DNA of 64,000 bases from JASHPR01 sp963842355 (GCA_963842355.1 CAWJGC010000013.1:314755-378754); one strand, 5' to 3'; numbered from the stretch's first letter, positions 36,194 to 45,369 are shown. Numbers and translations are program-made. Notes: generated by a model not told the origin, from the sequence alone.

Positions 36194-39100
36194 CTATTGG
36201 ATGATGATCTTCTTGCCGGCACCGATAAGACGCGTGCACTCCTCGCGTACACCATCCAATGCGGCGTCGAGCTGCTCCGCTGTCTCGATGCCGTCTGCAA
36301 AATAGCTGCTGACGTTCACGGTGACGACACGATCGCCATCGATGATTCGACGTAGCTCGGCAATGGCCGCCCGGAGTCGGCCGTCGCACGCGTCTCGATC
36401 TGCTCGGAGTTGCGGGATCGGGACTCCGTCAGTGTTGCGGCTGCCGCCCCCGTTCAAAGGGCTCGGTCAGTCGACGCTTCTGGTCTTCATCGATTTCGGC
36501 CCATCCGGGTGTCTTTACGAGCAGGTTGAAGGCAGCGGCGTAGGCGCCAACGCGCGCCTCTAGCGCGTCCTCAAATCGACGCTCATATTCCGACTCGATT
36601 GCTTTAGTGTACTGCTCAATGGACGGCAGTTCCTTGAAGAACGTCTCGCGCGCCAGCAGGTCGTCGAGTGCCGTGGCGCCTACGCGAAGTTCATCGGCAA
36701 TGTCGGGCTCGTGACGCAGAAATGACCACAGCGTAGCTTGCGCTTGACGGGCGCGTTCAAGGTCGTGCAGGCATGGCTCGGACAGGGCCTGGTCAAGCTC
36801 CACGGCGCGCTTCACGGCGTCCTTAATGGCGCGATGGCTCGCGTTGAACGTAGCTATCGCGTTGTCGTCCGAGCCCCGCAGGATCGCTTTCATGTTGCCG
36901 AGAGCGCCTTCCAGCGCGGTGCCGCCGGGGAGGCGGTTTGCTGTGAGCGTCGAGAGTGCGGAGGCGACCGCGTCCTCGTTGCGTGTGATCTCCTTGCGTA
37001 GCTCCTGCACGATCGCCGCGGTATTCAGCTCACGGACTTCGCTTCCGAATGTGTCGCGGAAGGCCTCGGAAGCCTTTACGAGTTCTTCGAACTCGATGCC
37101 TTTTTGCGGACGGAAGGATGCCTGGCGGAATACGTTGTTGTTCGAGAAGGCGTCGCGCGCTTCGACACTTGTTACGACGTCGAAGGTCTGCCCCTTGCTG
37201 GTTGCCTCGAGCTGGCCAGCTCGCAGCAAAGACAGCACCAGGAGGCGCACGGTTTCGAAGTCCCAACCGAAGGGCTCCTTCGCGAACTCGCCTTCGAGGT
37301 ACCGCCCGCTAGCCGTGTCCCCGTAATTCGCTCGTTCCTCAATACGATCGCGGACCTCCTTGAGAGGACCACTTTCGATCCGGAACACGGCGTTGCCCTT
37401 CTCATCGCGCAGCAGGCCGAGATTCCCGAACACTGCGGGTAGTCCTCGCAGGCTCTCGGCGGCGAACAGTGCGTCCGTACCTTTCCTGACATCGGCAGTC
37501 TTGGCTGCAGCCTCCTTGAAGCGGTCGAAAAGATCGGGCAGTACCTGGCCAAGTATTTCCGCAGCGGACTTGTTGACATCGACAGCCTTGTCGGTCGGAC
37601 TGCGGTCATTGCCACGGAAATACACGCGCCCCGAAAGGCACGCGGAACGCAGCAAGCGTCGCAGCTCGTCGCTGTGGCGTCGTTGGCGAACACGTTCCTC
37701 AGCGATGAGGGATGGTGTGTCTTCGCCCTTCGTCTCGCGCTCCTTTCGCGCGAGCATTTCCCTCGAGCGGAAGAGCTCGATGGTCTCGCGGTCGATCGCG
37801 TCGTTCAGAGCTACGGCCCAAAAGACGTGCTTGCGCTCCTGCTGACTGCGGGTGCGCAGCTCCGACGCGAGCAGAATCGAACTCTGTTCCGTCGTCGGCG
37901 AGATACAGCTGGAACATCATGTCGCCGCTCGTGACGTCTCGGCCTTGGATCGCGAGGCCCGCCTTGAAGGTCTTCGTGTCGAAGAGCGTGTGCGAAGGCT
38001 GCGGCTGCCAGAACGCCGAGACTACTTCGGTGTAGAGCCGGTGCGAGTCGCCAGGCTTGGGACTGATGCCATTGCGAAGACGCTCCCAGTCGTCCTCAGC
38101 CGGAGTCGGGATCCGGTAGCCATCGTCACCGTGGCGGACCTTCTGAGTAGCCTCAAGCTCCCGCAACGCCTCTTTTACAGAGGCGAGCTGCGAGTCGCCT
38201 GAGACGCTCGGACATAGCGCGGCCGCGATGTTCTCGGCGCTGCGGTGGACGCTCTTCACATACTGGAGAAGACAGATGACCTTGGCGACAGGTTGTGTGA
38301 GCGGGTGGCTCAACTCCTTGGCGATGGCTGCGATCTTGGCACGTACCTCTGAGCCGATATTCCCCTCGACGAGGTCGTACACCTGGTCAAGGCGAACGAG
38401 CGTACCGAGCGGCGCGCTGGCGAGGTCAACAGCCGGATTGATCAGTAGCTGCTGGGCGAGCTTGATGATGGTCCGGTTGGCGCCGCCGACATGCCTGCTC
38501 GTGCCGCCTTGCGTGCGAAGACCGGAGACGACCTGGATTATGAGGTCGATCTGATACGGCAGCAGCGGGTACAAGTCTACGAAGCTGTCACGGTTCAGTT
38601 CGGGCAGCCGGATATCGGCAGAGATCCGCGTGTGCTCGATGAGGCGCCCGCGAGATTCGTCGAAGAGCTTCCCGAGTATCGCTTGTGCGGCAGCGTTCTT
38701 CGAGAGAACACGTCGGCTCGTTACTTCAGAGATGTCAGAAGGCTCCAGGTGTACCTGCAAGGGAAACCGGTCCATTAGCCGTGCGAGTTCAATCTTTTTG
38801 TCGTCTAGGCCGCTGACGAGCTCGCCTAGCTTCTCCTGCGAGGTGACGACGACCCAGTGCTTGCCTCGGCCCTTCACCCCGAGGCTCTGCACGATGGCTT
38901 GAAGGTCAAGCATCTTCTGGACGTCGCGTGCGACGAACTGACCCACCTCATCCACGACGAACATGAGCGCACGCCCAGGCTGACGGCGCTCCATCAACTC
39001 ACTGGCGCGCTCGGCGAACTTGGCAGGTGTTATATCCGCTTTGTTCTTTACGGCCTTCACCCAGGAATCCGCCATCGGATATGTCTCCGGGTCAAGGCTA

Positions 39101-39741
39101 TGCTGCACGCGGCTTGCTTCACTCAGCGCGAAAGCAACCTTACCCTTTTCGGCAGACCAGTCCTTCGCGTAGATCTTCTGGTACTCTTCCTCGAACCTTG
39201 CGAGCTGCCCCTTCTTTTCGAGTCCGATCTCCAACTCCGAGAGATCGAGGTCTTTCGCGTATCCAAGGCTCTGCAGGAACAGTCCATACATGATCTCGGT
39301 GAGGGTCTGATTTCCGCTGCGGATGCCCCGATCTGTCGAGACGTCGAAGATGACTGCGTGTGTCGGGATCTTCTCGTTAATTGCCTTCAGCAGCACCTGG
39401 AGCCTGTCGCCACCCGCGCGCCTCGCGAAACGCTCTCCGGCGGGCTCCCCAGCGATCATTCGGTTTGCAATTGACAAGCCGAGCATCTTCGCGAAGCTCG
39501 ACTTACCGGACCCGAAGAAGCCCGACACCCAAACCGCGATACCTTCATGTGGTTTGTTCGGAGTTTCACGGTAAGCATCAAATATATTTGTGTAATGGGT
39601 GCGAATCACGTCGGTGACGACGTACTCGTTAATCTCATCTCTGATGATCTCTTCATCGGTCTGATCGACCTTGATGACTTCCTCGATACGTCGATGGATG
39701 TCGTTAGCGAAGAGCGTCGCGATGGGTTGAGTGGTCGTCAT
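36194..39741 (-). CDS. brxC: BREX ATPase BrxC/PglY, split by two frameshifts
   Basis: Reconstructed length ~1180 aa. Piece 1 (39741 to ~37870) has Walker A 'VSGFFGSGKSSFAKMLGLSI' and Walker B 'ALMFVVDEVGQFVARDVQKM'. Piece 2 (~37870 to ~36445) continues 'SELRTRSQQERKHVFWAVAL' to 'DEDQKRRLTEPFERG'. Piece 3 (~36445 to 36194) ends 'RLIGAGKKIIIQ', a usual BrxC C-terminus. The second break is in a run of five Gs (36452-36456) where four would keep the frame. Known role: large AAA-like ATPase required for defence and methylation. Starts 13 bp after brxB. Confidence 0.9.
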
Positions 39742-39754
39742 CGTTGAATCCTCA

Positions 39755-40330
39755 TCAGAAAATCTTTGGACGGTAGTTGTGCTCGGCGTCGAGTACCCCC
39801 ATGAAGCGCAGGCCTGCTGCCCCGTCGAGGCCGCCGGGATACAAGAGAACGGTCGGGACGTGGACGCGGCCCTTCAGTTGCTCAAGCAGTGAGAACGTCC
39901 GGTACACCGGGAACAAGGAACCGGCTCGAAGGATGAAGACGATGTCACGCAGGGGATCGGGATCCGCCGGCATGCGGGCTGATACGAGGTCAACGAGTGG
40001 TTCGTAGTCTGAAAGGACTGCATGTATGGTCTCGACGATGGTCTCGACACCCTGTTCGCGCTCGGCGGTGAACCACTCTTCAAGTGGGCGTTGTGAGCGC
40101 ATCGCCTCGTCCAAGCACTCGGCGAGCGAGATTCGCTTGATGCGCTTGCCCTTCTGCGAGAGTCGTGTCTCCAGTAGCGTTATCTGTGTACGTAAGGCGA
40201 ACTCATCCTCAGGATCGTATCTCAGGAGCGCATAAGGCATGTCGTGGTACGCGCTTATTCGCTGCCTCGGATCCGAGAGCTCAAGGATGGGCTCAAGCTC
40301 TTCCCTGATGCGGTGTTCGAGATCGCTCAT
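39755..40330 (-). CDS. brxB: BREX protein BrxB (DUF1788)
   Basis: 191 aa. 'LRYDPEDEFALRTQITLLET' and 'FILRAGSLFPVYRTFSLLEQ' followed by 'GRVHVPTVLLYPGGLDGAAG' are the conserved segments of DUF1788/BrxB. Function unknown beyond being required for BREX; it may hold PglZ or BrxC. ATG overlaps the brxA stop (ATGA). Intact. Confidence 0.93.
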   Translation of the reverse strand: MSDLEHRIREELEPILELSDPRQRISAYHDMPYALLRYDPEDEFALRTQITLLETRLSQKGKRIKRISLAECLDEAMRSQRPLEEWFTAEREQGVETIVETIHAVLSDYEPLVDLVSARMPADPDPLRDIVFILRAGSLFPVYRTFSLLEQLKGRVHVPTVLLYPGGLDGAAGLRFMGVLDAEHNYRPKIF

Positions 40331-41112
40331 GCAACCATCCTCTCCGCATAGCCACGTGAGCTCGCACAGGGCAGCGTCAGCTGCACTAGACTGCCGGCGA
40401 CCTGGTACTCAAGCTTGCGGAACTGATGCAGGCGAAGAAGCTCGTCTTCGACGTCAGAAGGGCGCATCAGGAAGAGGCGCCAGTCGGGTGCTGTGATGAT
40501 CTTGCCCGGGTTTTGCTTGTCTTCCATCAGGGCGTGCAATAGGTATAGGAAACTGCGCTCGGGCAGGTGATAAGAAGCGAATTCCTTTATACTACCACCG
40601 CGAAGCAATCCGAAATCAGCTGCGATCGTTAGGAGGCCAACTGCAACTCGTTTGGTCGTCGCTTCCGACCATGCGTGCTCAGTTATTCCCCCGTGCTTGC
40701 CGATGTCGGCGAGGTACGACGCGACTTCCTGGGGTCTTATCCGAAATATTCCGGATTCATAGGCAGGAAAAAGCCAATTCTGCAGGAAGTCGCGCACTAG
40801 GAACTCGTCGCGGGTCATGTGCCAAAGTAGCAGAGGCTTCCACTCGTCGAGGCTGCAGCCAGTCTTCGCCAAGTGGACGAGCGTCCAATCGCGGCCTTGC
40901 GGTTCGAAGCGCCGGTTGAGAACTTTCGCCACGTCTCGAAGCCACGTCGCGCTCCCGGCCCCGATGAAATTCTTGGAACGCAGCCGGTCGAGGTTCTCAC
41001 GCTTGGAGCAGCTATCGTCCCACTCCGAGAATACGGTGTACGTCTCCTCGATCATCGCGCCTTTGATGACGGTGAAGGACGATGCCACATTCGCGCGCGA
41101 GGCTGACCTCAC
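40327..41112 (-). CDS. brxA: BREX protein BrxA (DUF1819)
   Basis: 261 aa from a GTG that overlaps the brxE stop (GTGA). 'MIEETYTVFSEWD' and 'NFIGAGSATWLRDVAKVLNR' are the typical start of DUF1819/BrxA, with 'ITAPDWRLFLMRPSDVEDEL' near the C-terminus. BrxA is a small DNA-binding, NusB-like protein. Intact; an internal ATG at residue 20 ('MIEETYTV') is an alternative start. Confidence 0.92.
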   Translation of the reverse strand: MRSASRANVASSFTVIKGAMIEETYTVFSEWDDSCSKRENLDRLRSKNFIGAGSATWLRDVAKVLNRRFEPQGRDWTLVHLAKTGCSLDEWKPLLLWHMTRDEFLVRDFLQNWLFPAYESGIFRIRPQEVASYLADIGKHGGITEHAWSEATTKRVAVGLLTIAADFGLLRGGSIKEFASYHLPERSFLYLLHALMEDKQNPGKIITAPDWRLFLMRPSDVEDELLRLHQFRKLEYQVAGSLVQLTLPCASSRGYAERMVA

Positions 41113-41672
41113 CCGTCTGCCTTCCTCACGTAGGGGACAGCGAGCGCGCTGGTCTCGCCACGCGCGAATCCCAGCGCCAACAGCGCCACGCTGGCGTCCG
41201 TGCTTGAGAACTCACCAGGCAGCGGCACGGCACGGCCCTCAGCCGACCGGCGCAGCCTTGAGTAACTCTCGAGGTCCCGATCGTTCACTACATCGAACGT
41301 GCGGAGGATCAAAGTCAGGTCATGGCCTTCTAGCGTCTCGAGTCTTTCGAAGAACGGCGTCCAGTCCGTAGCATTGTCGAGCCAGTGCTCCCAGCGTGCG
41401 TCGAACCCTGCCTCAGTTTCCTCGGGAAGGCGCCATAGCGTGACGCAGCCGGGCGGATCGAAAACCTCCCCACACCGGTGGGCAGCAACGGCAAAAACTG
41501 AACGCGCCTGTGCGAAGCGGTGTGTGCGCGGGAAGCCACGTCGGATCGTCGCGACCCCAAGTCGTCCGAGCTGCCCCTTCGTGTTCCACCACCTTGCAAG
41601 ATCCATCTCGCCGAAGCGGGCGATTAGGAGCCGCAGCTTCAGTAGCCGGTCGAGGTCGATGGTCGATGCCAT
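41109..41672 (-). CDS. brxE: BrxE-family protein (type 6 BREX marker)
   Basis: 187 aa from ATG 41672. 'LRLLIARFGEMDLARWWNTK' and 'RRGFPRTHRFAQARSVFAVA' followed by 'AHRCGEVFDPPGCVTLWRLP' match, as far as I recall, BrxE proteins found at the head of type 6 BREX operons. The function is unknown. The start overlaps the stop of the HTH gene (TGATG), so translation is coupled. Intact frame. Confidence 0.85.
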   Translation of the reverse strand: MASTIDLDRLLKLRLLIARFGEMDLARWWNTKGQLGRLGVATIRRGFPRTHRFAQARSVFAVAAHRCGEVFDPPGCVTLWRLPEETEAGFDARWEHWLDNATDWTPFFERLETLEGHDLTLILRTFDVVNDRDLESYSRLRRSAEGRAVPLPGEFSSTDASVALLALGFARGETSALAVPYVRKADG

Positions 41673-41949
41673 CACTCAACTGCCCCCCTGCTCACGGCGT
41701 CATTGGCCGCGCCGACCCCACCCATACGAATCCACTCATCAACGTCGGAGAGCTTGAAGTTCCACAGGCGACCTATCTTGTGGGTGACAAGCTGCGGGTC
41801 TCAGTCCACTGGCTGCTGGAATCTAGGCCAAGCCGAAGCTGCCTGACGACGTCTTCAACCGGGACCCACCGTTCGGCTTCCTTCCGATTCGTCTGAGAAG
41901 TTGTACTTCTGCGGGCGCGAACCAAGCTGCACCGACCAAAGCAGAACAT
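41672..41949 (-). pseudogene. Excisionase-like HTH DNA-binding gene at the head of the BREX operon, frameshifted
   Basis: First frame from ATG 41949: 'NRKEAERWVPVEDVVRQLRL' then 'SQWTETRSL'. Second frame: 'VTHKIGRLWNFKLSDVDEWI' to the stop at 41672. Joined, they give the usual layout of a small HTH_17/excisionase-type protein (VEDV-x-LRL...W...HKIGRLW-F-LSDVDEWI). The shift is one base near 41785. The stop codon overlaps the brxE ATG, so it belongs to the operon and is a candidate regulator. A downstream TTG could be the true start. Confidence 0.65.
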
Positions 41950-42513
41950 GGTCGAAGACTACTGCCCCGCCGTCGCGAAGTGTCCCATGCAGGCTGGCCA
42001 TCCGGGCGGCGGAGTTGGGGGTTGGCCACTGGGTCGCTGCTGAGGAGATCCGGGTGCATGGGCACCGAGGGAAGTACCGGAAGGAGCGCTGTGCCGACAC
42101 GTCCCGGCGAAGGCCGTCCCAGCGCGCGCGATGTCACCTGTTCACGCCCCGTCTGAGTGACATCTAGGTGACAGATGATCTTCGATGCTTTGAGAACCGG
42201 ATTGCCTGACTCCTGATCACCGCATCTGACCGCGACTGGCGGTGCCTCGCCGCTCCCCGTCTGCTCCCAGAATCGGACAGGGCCGACCAGGTGCCTCCTG
42301 GGGCCGACGCAGAGTGGACACCCCTTCCCGCAACTGATGAGACTCAAGGCATGGCCTCTGGTCAGCACAGCGCTGCGCTACCGCGTCCTCATCACCGCCC
42401 CGCATTTCTAGGGGTTCCGCCGCATACCCCACACCCGAGCAACCAAAGCCGTCCTGGCACGAAGCGGCTGCATAACTGCAAAATACCAGATTATATCGGC
42501 ATAATTGACGTGA
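41950..42513. other. Intergenic region upstream of the BREX operon, no gene recognised
   Basis: 564 bp. No conserved protein fragment seen on either strand. It should contain the promoter of the leftward BREX operon; I cannot name -10/-35 boxes with confidence. An AT-rich patch at 42470-42506 contains ATTAT(N6)ATAAT and the 10-mer TCGGCATAAT, which also occurs at the ends of the RIT element. Confidence 0.4.
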
Positions 42514-42768
42514 TCACTCTCCCGCTGATAGGTCGTCGTGTGGTGCGCGCAGCGCTTGCACGAGGGCTAGCACGGTGAAGTAGCCAGGTTCGACGACGGC
42601 GCCTGTTTCGATCTTGCGCACCGTCGCCACCGCGACTCCGGCAGCGGCGGCGAGCTGTTCCTGGGTCAGGCCTGCTTGCTCGCGCAGGGCCCGCAGCCGG
42701 GCCGACAGGACCATGGCCTGGTCGCCGTAGCGGCTGTCCGCGCGTCGTCTGCGTCCTCCGCGAGCCAC
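42514..42768 (-). CDS. XRE-family HTH transcriptional regulator
   Basis: 84 aa. 'LRALREQAGLTQEQLAAAAG' then 'VAVATVRKIETGAVVEPGYF' is a complete HTH_3 domain. A shorter start at 42714 (MVLSARLRAL) is possible. It is divergent from the DUF5131 gene, and the 86-bp gap holds overlapping palindromes, so it probably represses itself and the DUF5131/tcmP pair. Confidence 0.85.
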   Translation of the reverse strand: MARGGRRRRADSRYGDQAMVLSARLRALREQAGLTQEQLAAAAGVAVATVRKIETGAVVEPGYFTVLALVQALRAPHDDLSAGE

Positions 42769-42783
42769 GCTGTTAGCCTAGAA

Positions 42784-42802
42784 GTAAATATTTACCGGTA
42801 AA
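42784..42802. promoter_or_regulatory. Overlapping palindromic operator between XRE gene and DUF5131 gene
   Basis: GTAAATATTTAC (42784-42795) and TTTACCGGTAAA (42791-42802) are each perfect 12-bp palindromes sharing TTTAC. They form an AT-rich island in GC-rich DNA, 15 bp upstream of the regulator start. Likely binding site for the XRE protein, overlapping its own promoter. Confidence 0.6.
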
Positions 42803-42854
42803 AATTGGGCGCCATGATGTACTGGCCTGAGGCAGGGACTAGGCGGAGGAACCG

Positions 42855-43610
42855 ATGGCAGCCGGCACGGGCATCGAGTGGACCGAGGTCACCTGGAACC
42901 CGACGACGGGCTGCGACCGGATCTCGCCTGGGTGCGACAACTGCTATGCGTTAGCGCTCGCTAAGCGGCTGAAGGCGATGGGCCAGGCCAAGTACCAGAA
43001 CGACGGAGACCCGCGTACCTCCGGACCGGGCTTCGGGCTGACTATTCACCCCGGCGCGCTCGCCTTGCCCTACACCTGGAGCGGGCGGCGGGTCGTGTTT
43101 GTCAACTCGATGAGCGACCTGTTCCACGCCCGGGTCCCGCTGGAGTTCGTCCGCCAGGTCTTCCGCGTCATCGCCGATACTCCGCAGCACACCTATCAGG
43201 TACTGACCAAGCGCTCATCGCGGCTGCCGAAGATCGCCCGGAAACTGGACTGGCCGCCCAACCTGTGGATGGGCGTGTCGGCTGAGAACTCCGCCACGCT
43301 GTTCCGCGCCGACGACCTGCGCACGGTGCCCGCCGCGGTCCGGTTCTTGTCCTGCGAGCCGCTGCTCGGCCCGCTCGACGGCCTGGACCTGGCCGGGATC
43401 GACTGGGTCATCGCCGGAGGCGAATCCGGCCCCGACTACCGGCCACTCGATCCCGCCTGGGTGACCGGGCTCCGCGACCTGTGCACCACCGGCGGGGTCC
43501 CGTTCTTCTTCAAGCAGTGGGGTGGGCGTACCCCGAAGGCCGGCGGCCGGGCCCTGGACGGGCGGGTCTGGGACCAGATGCCCCAGCCAGCAGGCATCAG
43601 CGCAGCCTGA
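42855..43610 (+). CDS. DUF5131 (phage Gp37/Gp68) three-Cys-motif protein
   Basis: 251 aa. 'GIEWTEVTWNPTTGCDRISP' followed by GCDNCYALALAKR gives the three-cysteine motif (C-x7-C-x2-C) of the Gp37/Gp68 family, which resembles a radical-SAM-like Fe-S binding site. Later conserved segments are 'RVVFVNSMSDLFH', 'YQVLTKRS', 'WMGVSAENSAT' and 'WVIAGGESGPDYRPLD'. Family function is unproven; an Fe-S/SAM nucleic-acid or protein modification enzyme has been suggested. Its 3' end overlaps the restored 3' end of the convergent tcmP by 14 bp. Confidence 0.9.
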   Translation: MAAGTGIEWTEVTWNPTTGCDRISPGCDNCYALALAKRLKAMGQAKYQNDGDPRTSGPGFGLTIHPGALALPYTWSGRRVVFVNSMSDLFHARVPLEFVRQVFRVIADTPQHTYQVLTKRSSRLPKIARKLDWPPNLWMGVSAENSATLFRADDLRTVPAAVRFLSCEPLLGPLDGLDLAGIDWVIAGGESGPDYRPLDPAWVTGLRDLCTTGGVPFFFKQWGGRTPKAGGRALDGRVWDQMPQPAGISAA

Positions 43611-43705
43611 TCATGCTCGCCTGGGTGAGCCGGCCCGGCGGGCTCACCAAGACGAGCCCGTCACGCTGAAGGGCCGCTACCGCAGGCCGGGCGTCCTGGA
43701 CTCGC
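43597..43705 (-). pseudogene. tcmP: C-terminal fragment of tcmP, severed by the transposon at 43706-50820
   Basis: Minus-strand frame 'VQDARPAVAALQRDGLVLVS' then 'PPGRLTQASMIRLR' and stop at 43597. Joining it to the main tcmP fragment across one copy of the CTCGC duplication gives '...LLVETARWRVQDARPAVAAL' in one open frame. It looks like a winged-helix-type C-terminus. Overlaps the DUF5131 stop. Confidence 0.75.
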
Positions 43706-43838
43706 TGTTAGGCGACGCTCTCAGCGAGGAGCGGACAGGCTGTCTCGGACACGGCCGGTGAGCACGATCTTGGACGAGCGGACCTGGTTTGCTCAGGTAT
43801 GTGTCGCGACGGTTAGGTGAGGACGTCTTGTCAGAGCA

Positions 43839-43881
43839 GACGGCCCTCCCTGATCGTTTAGCGGCGTCCGGGAGGGCCGTC
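43839..43881. repeat. Perfect 12-bp inverted repeat near transposon left end
   Basis: GACGGCCCTCCC and GGGAGGGCCGTC separated by 19 bp, between the left transposon end and its first gene. It may block read-through from outside or attenuate the transposition operon; no T-run follows. Confidence 0.5.
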
Positions 43882-43894
43882 GTGTGGCGCACGG

Positions 43895-44617
43895 ATGGTG
43901 ACGCCGGTGTTGACGGTATCCGCGGATCGGGATCTGGTCGAGCGGCAGCTGGCGGGCGGGCTGCTGGTGTGCCCGGAGTGCGGGAGGGGGGTGCTGGGCG
44001 GGCACGGCTGGGTGCCGTCGCGGTGGGTGCGCCGCGCGGACGGGCGGGTGGTGCTGCTGAAGGCGCATGCGACCGGGCAGCAGACGGCGTCCAGGACGGT
44101 TGCCGGCGGGCTTCGCCGCGGGAAGTGCAAGGCGCCGGAGTGCGGGGTGACGCATGTGCTGGCGCCGCCGTGGCTGTTGTTCCGGCGGCTGGATGAGACC
44201 AGCGTGATCGGCGAGGTGCTGGAGGCCCGGGCCGGGGGCAGGGGGTACCGGGCGATCGCCGGCCTGCTGGCACGGGTGGCTTCGGGGGTGGTGAGCCTGG
44301 CGGCGGAGCTGGGCGTGGTGCGCCGCTGCGTGACCCGGTTCACCGCCAGCGCCGGGCGGCTGCGGGCGGTGTTCACCGCCCTGGTGCACCGGGTGGACGC
44401 CTCGCCGCCGGTGATGACCTCGGGCCGGGGCGCGGTGGCCGAGGCGGTGTCGGCGGTCGGTGAGGCGGCCGCGGCGGTGCGGCGGCTGCTGGGGACGGCG
44501 ATGGCCGCGGTGTCGCCGTGGGAGGTCGCCGCGGCGGTGTCGCACGGCCGGCTGCTGGCGGTCAGCCCGCCGGCGCGGCTGTTCTCCACGTCGCGGCATC
44601 TGGAGCCTGCGATGTGA
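43895..44617 (+). CDS. DUF6431-like zinc-motif protein of the transposon
   Basis: 240 aa. 'LVCPECGRGVLGGHGWVPSR' and 'KCKAPECGVTHVLAPPWLLF' give CxxC and CxxxxC pairs spaced as in a zinc ribbon, followed by a helical region. This opening is what I recall for DUF6431 proteins, which accompany transposases in actinobacteria. Probably a DNA-binding or targeting factor. It precedes the DDE transposase gene, whose reading frame overlaps its stop. Confidence 0.65.
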   Translation: MVTPVLTVSADRDLVERQLAGGLLVCPECGRGVLGGHGWVPSRWVRRADGRVVLLKAHATGQQTASRTVAGGLRRGKCKAPECGVTHVLAPPWLLFRRLDETSVIGEVLEARAGGRGYRAIAGLLARVASGVVSLAAELGVVRRCVTRFTASAGRLRAVFTALVHRVDASPPVMTSGRGAVAEAVSAVGEAAAAVRRLLGTAMAAVSPWEVAAAVSHGRLLAVSPPARLFSTSRHLEPAM

Positions 44618-44679
44618 TCGCCGGGACGCTGGTGCCTTCCGTTTTCCGGCCATTGCGGCCATGGCGATGGGAGGTTCTT

Positions 44680-45369
44680 GTGGGGATTGACGAGGAGCTG
44701 GCGGCGCGCGCGGCGGCGGCCCGTGACATCGCGTTGTTCCGGTACGGCCTGATCCGGGCGGCGGCGGACCCGGACCTGTCACCGCGGCAGCGCGGCGTGC
44801 TGGTGCGCGCGCTGGCCGCCGGGCGGCACAAGGACCCGGGCGGGCAGCTGGTGCGGGTCGGCCGGTCCACGCTGGATAGGTGGATCCGGGACTGGCGGAC
44901 CGGGGGCTTTGACGCCCTGGTGCCGGGCAGCCGGGACGTGGCGCCGCGGACCAGCGCCGGGGTGCTGGAGCTGGCGGTCGCGCTGAAGAAGGAGAAGCCG
45001 GAGCGGACCGCGGCGCAGGTGCACCGGATCCTGGCGGCCCGGCTGGGCGCCGGGCAGGTGCCGTCGGTGCGGACCATCCAGCGGCATTTCGTCCGGATGG
45101 AGCTGGCCGGCCTGCCCGCCGCGGCGGCGCCGGCGGAGGTTTTCGGCCGGTTCCAGGCCGACGTCCCGGGCGAGCTGTGGGTTTCCGACGTGCTGCACGG
45201 CCCGCCTGCCGGGGAAGCGGCCAAGACGTACCTGTTCGCCGTCGAGGACGACCATTCCCGGTTCCTTGCCGGCTGGTGGTGGACCACCCGCGAGGATGTC
45301 ACCGGGCTGTTCACCGCGCTGCGGCGGGCGGTGGAGGCGCACGGCGCCCCGCGCGCGTTTTATGTGGAT
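44680..45369 (+). pseudogene. 5' part of the transposon's rve-type DDE transposase, interrupted by RIT
   Basis: GTG start at 44680 behind ATGGGAGG ('GIDEELAARAAAARDIALFR'); an in-frame GTG at 44614 overlapping the previous stop is an alternative. An HTH domain 'VGRSTLDRWIRDWRTGGFDA' is followed by the first catalytic Asp region 'WVSDVLHGPPAGEAAKTYLF' and 'AVEDDHSRFLAGWW'. The frame breaks off at 'RAFYVD', where the RIT element begins; it continues at 48726 with 'NGSPYV'. Confidence 0.85.

Noticed and set aside
26598..41949. DISARM or a restriction-modification system instead of BREX
   Set aside because: No drmA/B/C or helicase gene; the set BrxA, BrxB, BrxC, PglX, PglZ, BrxL is specific to BREX.
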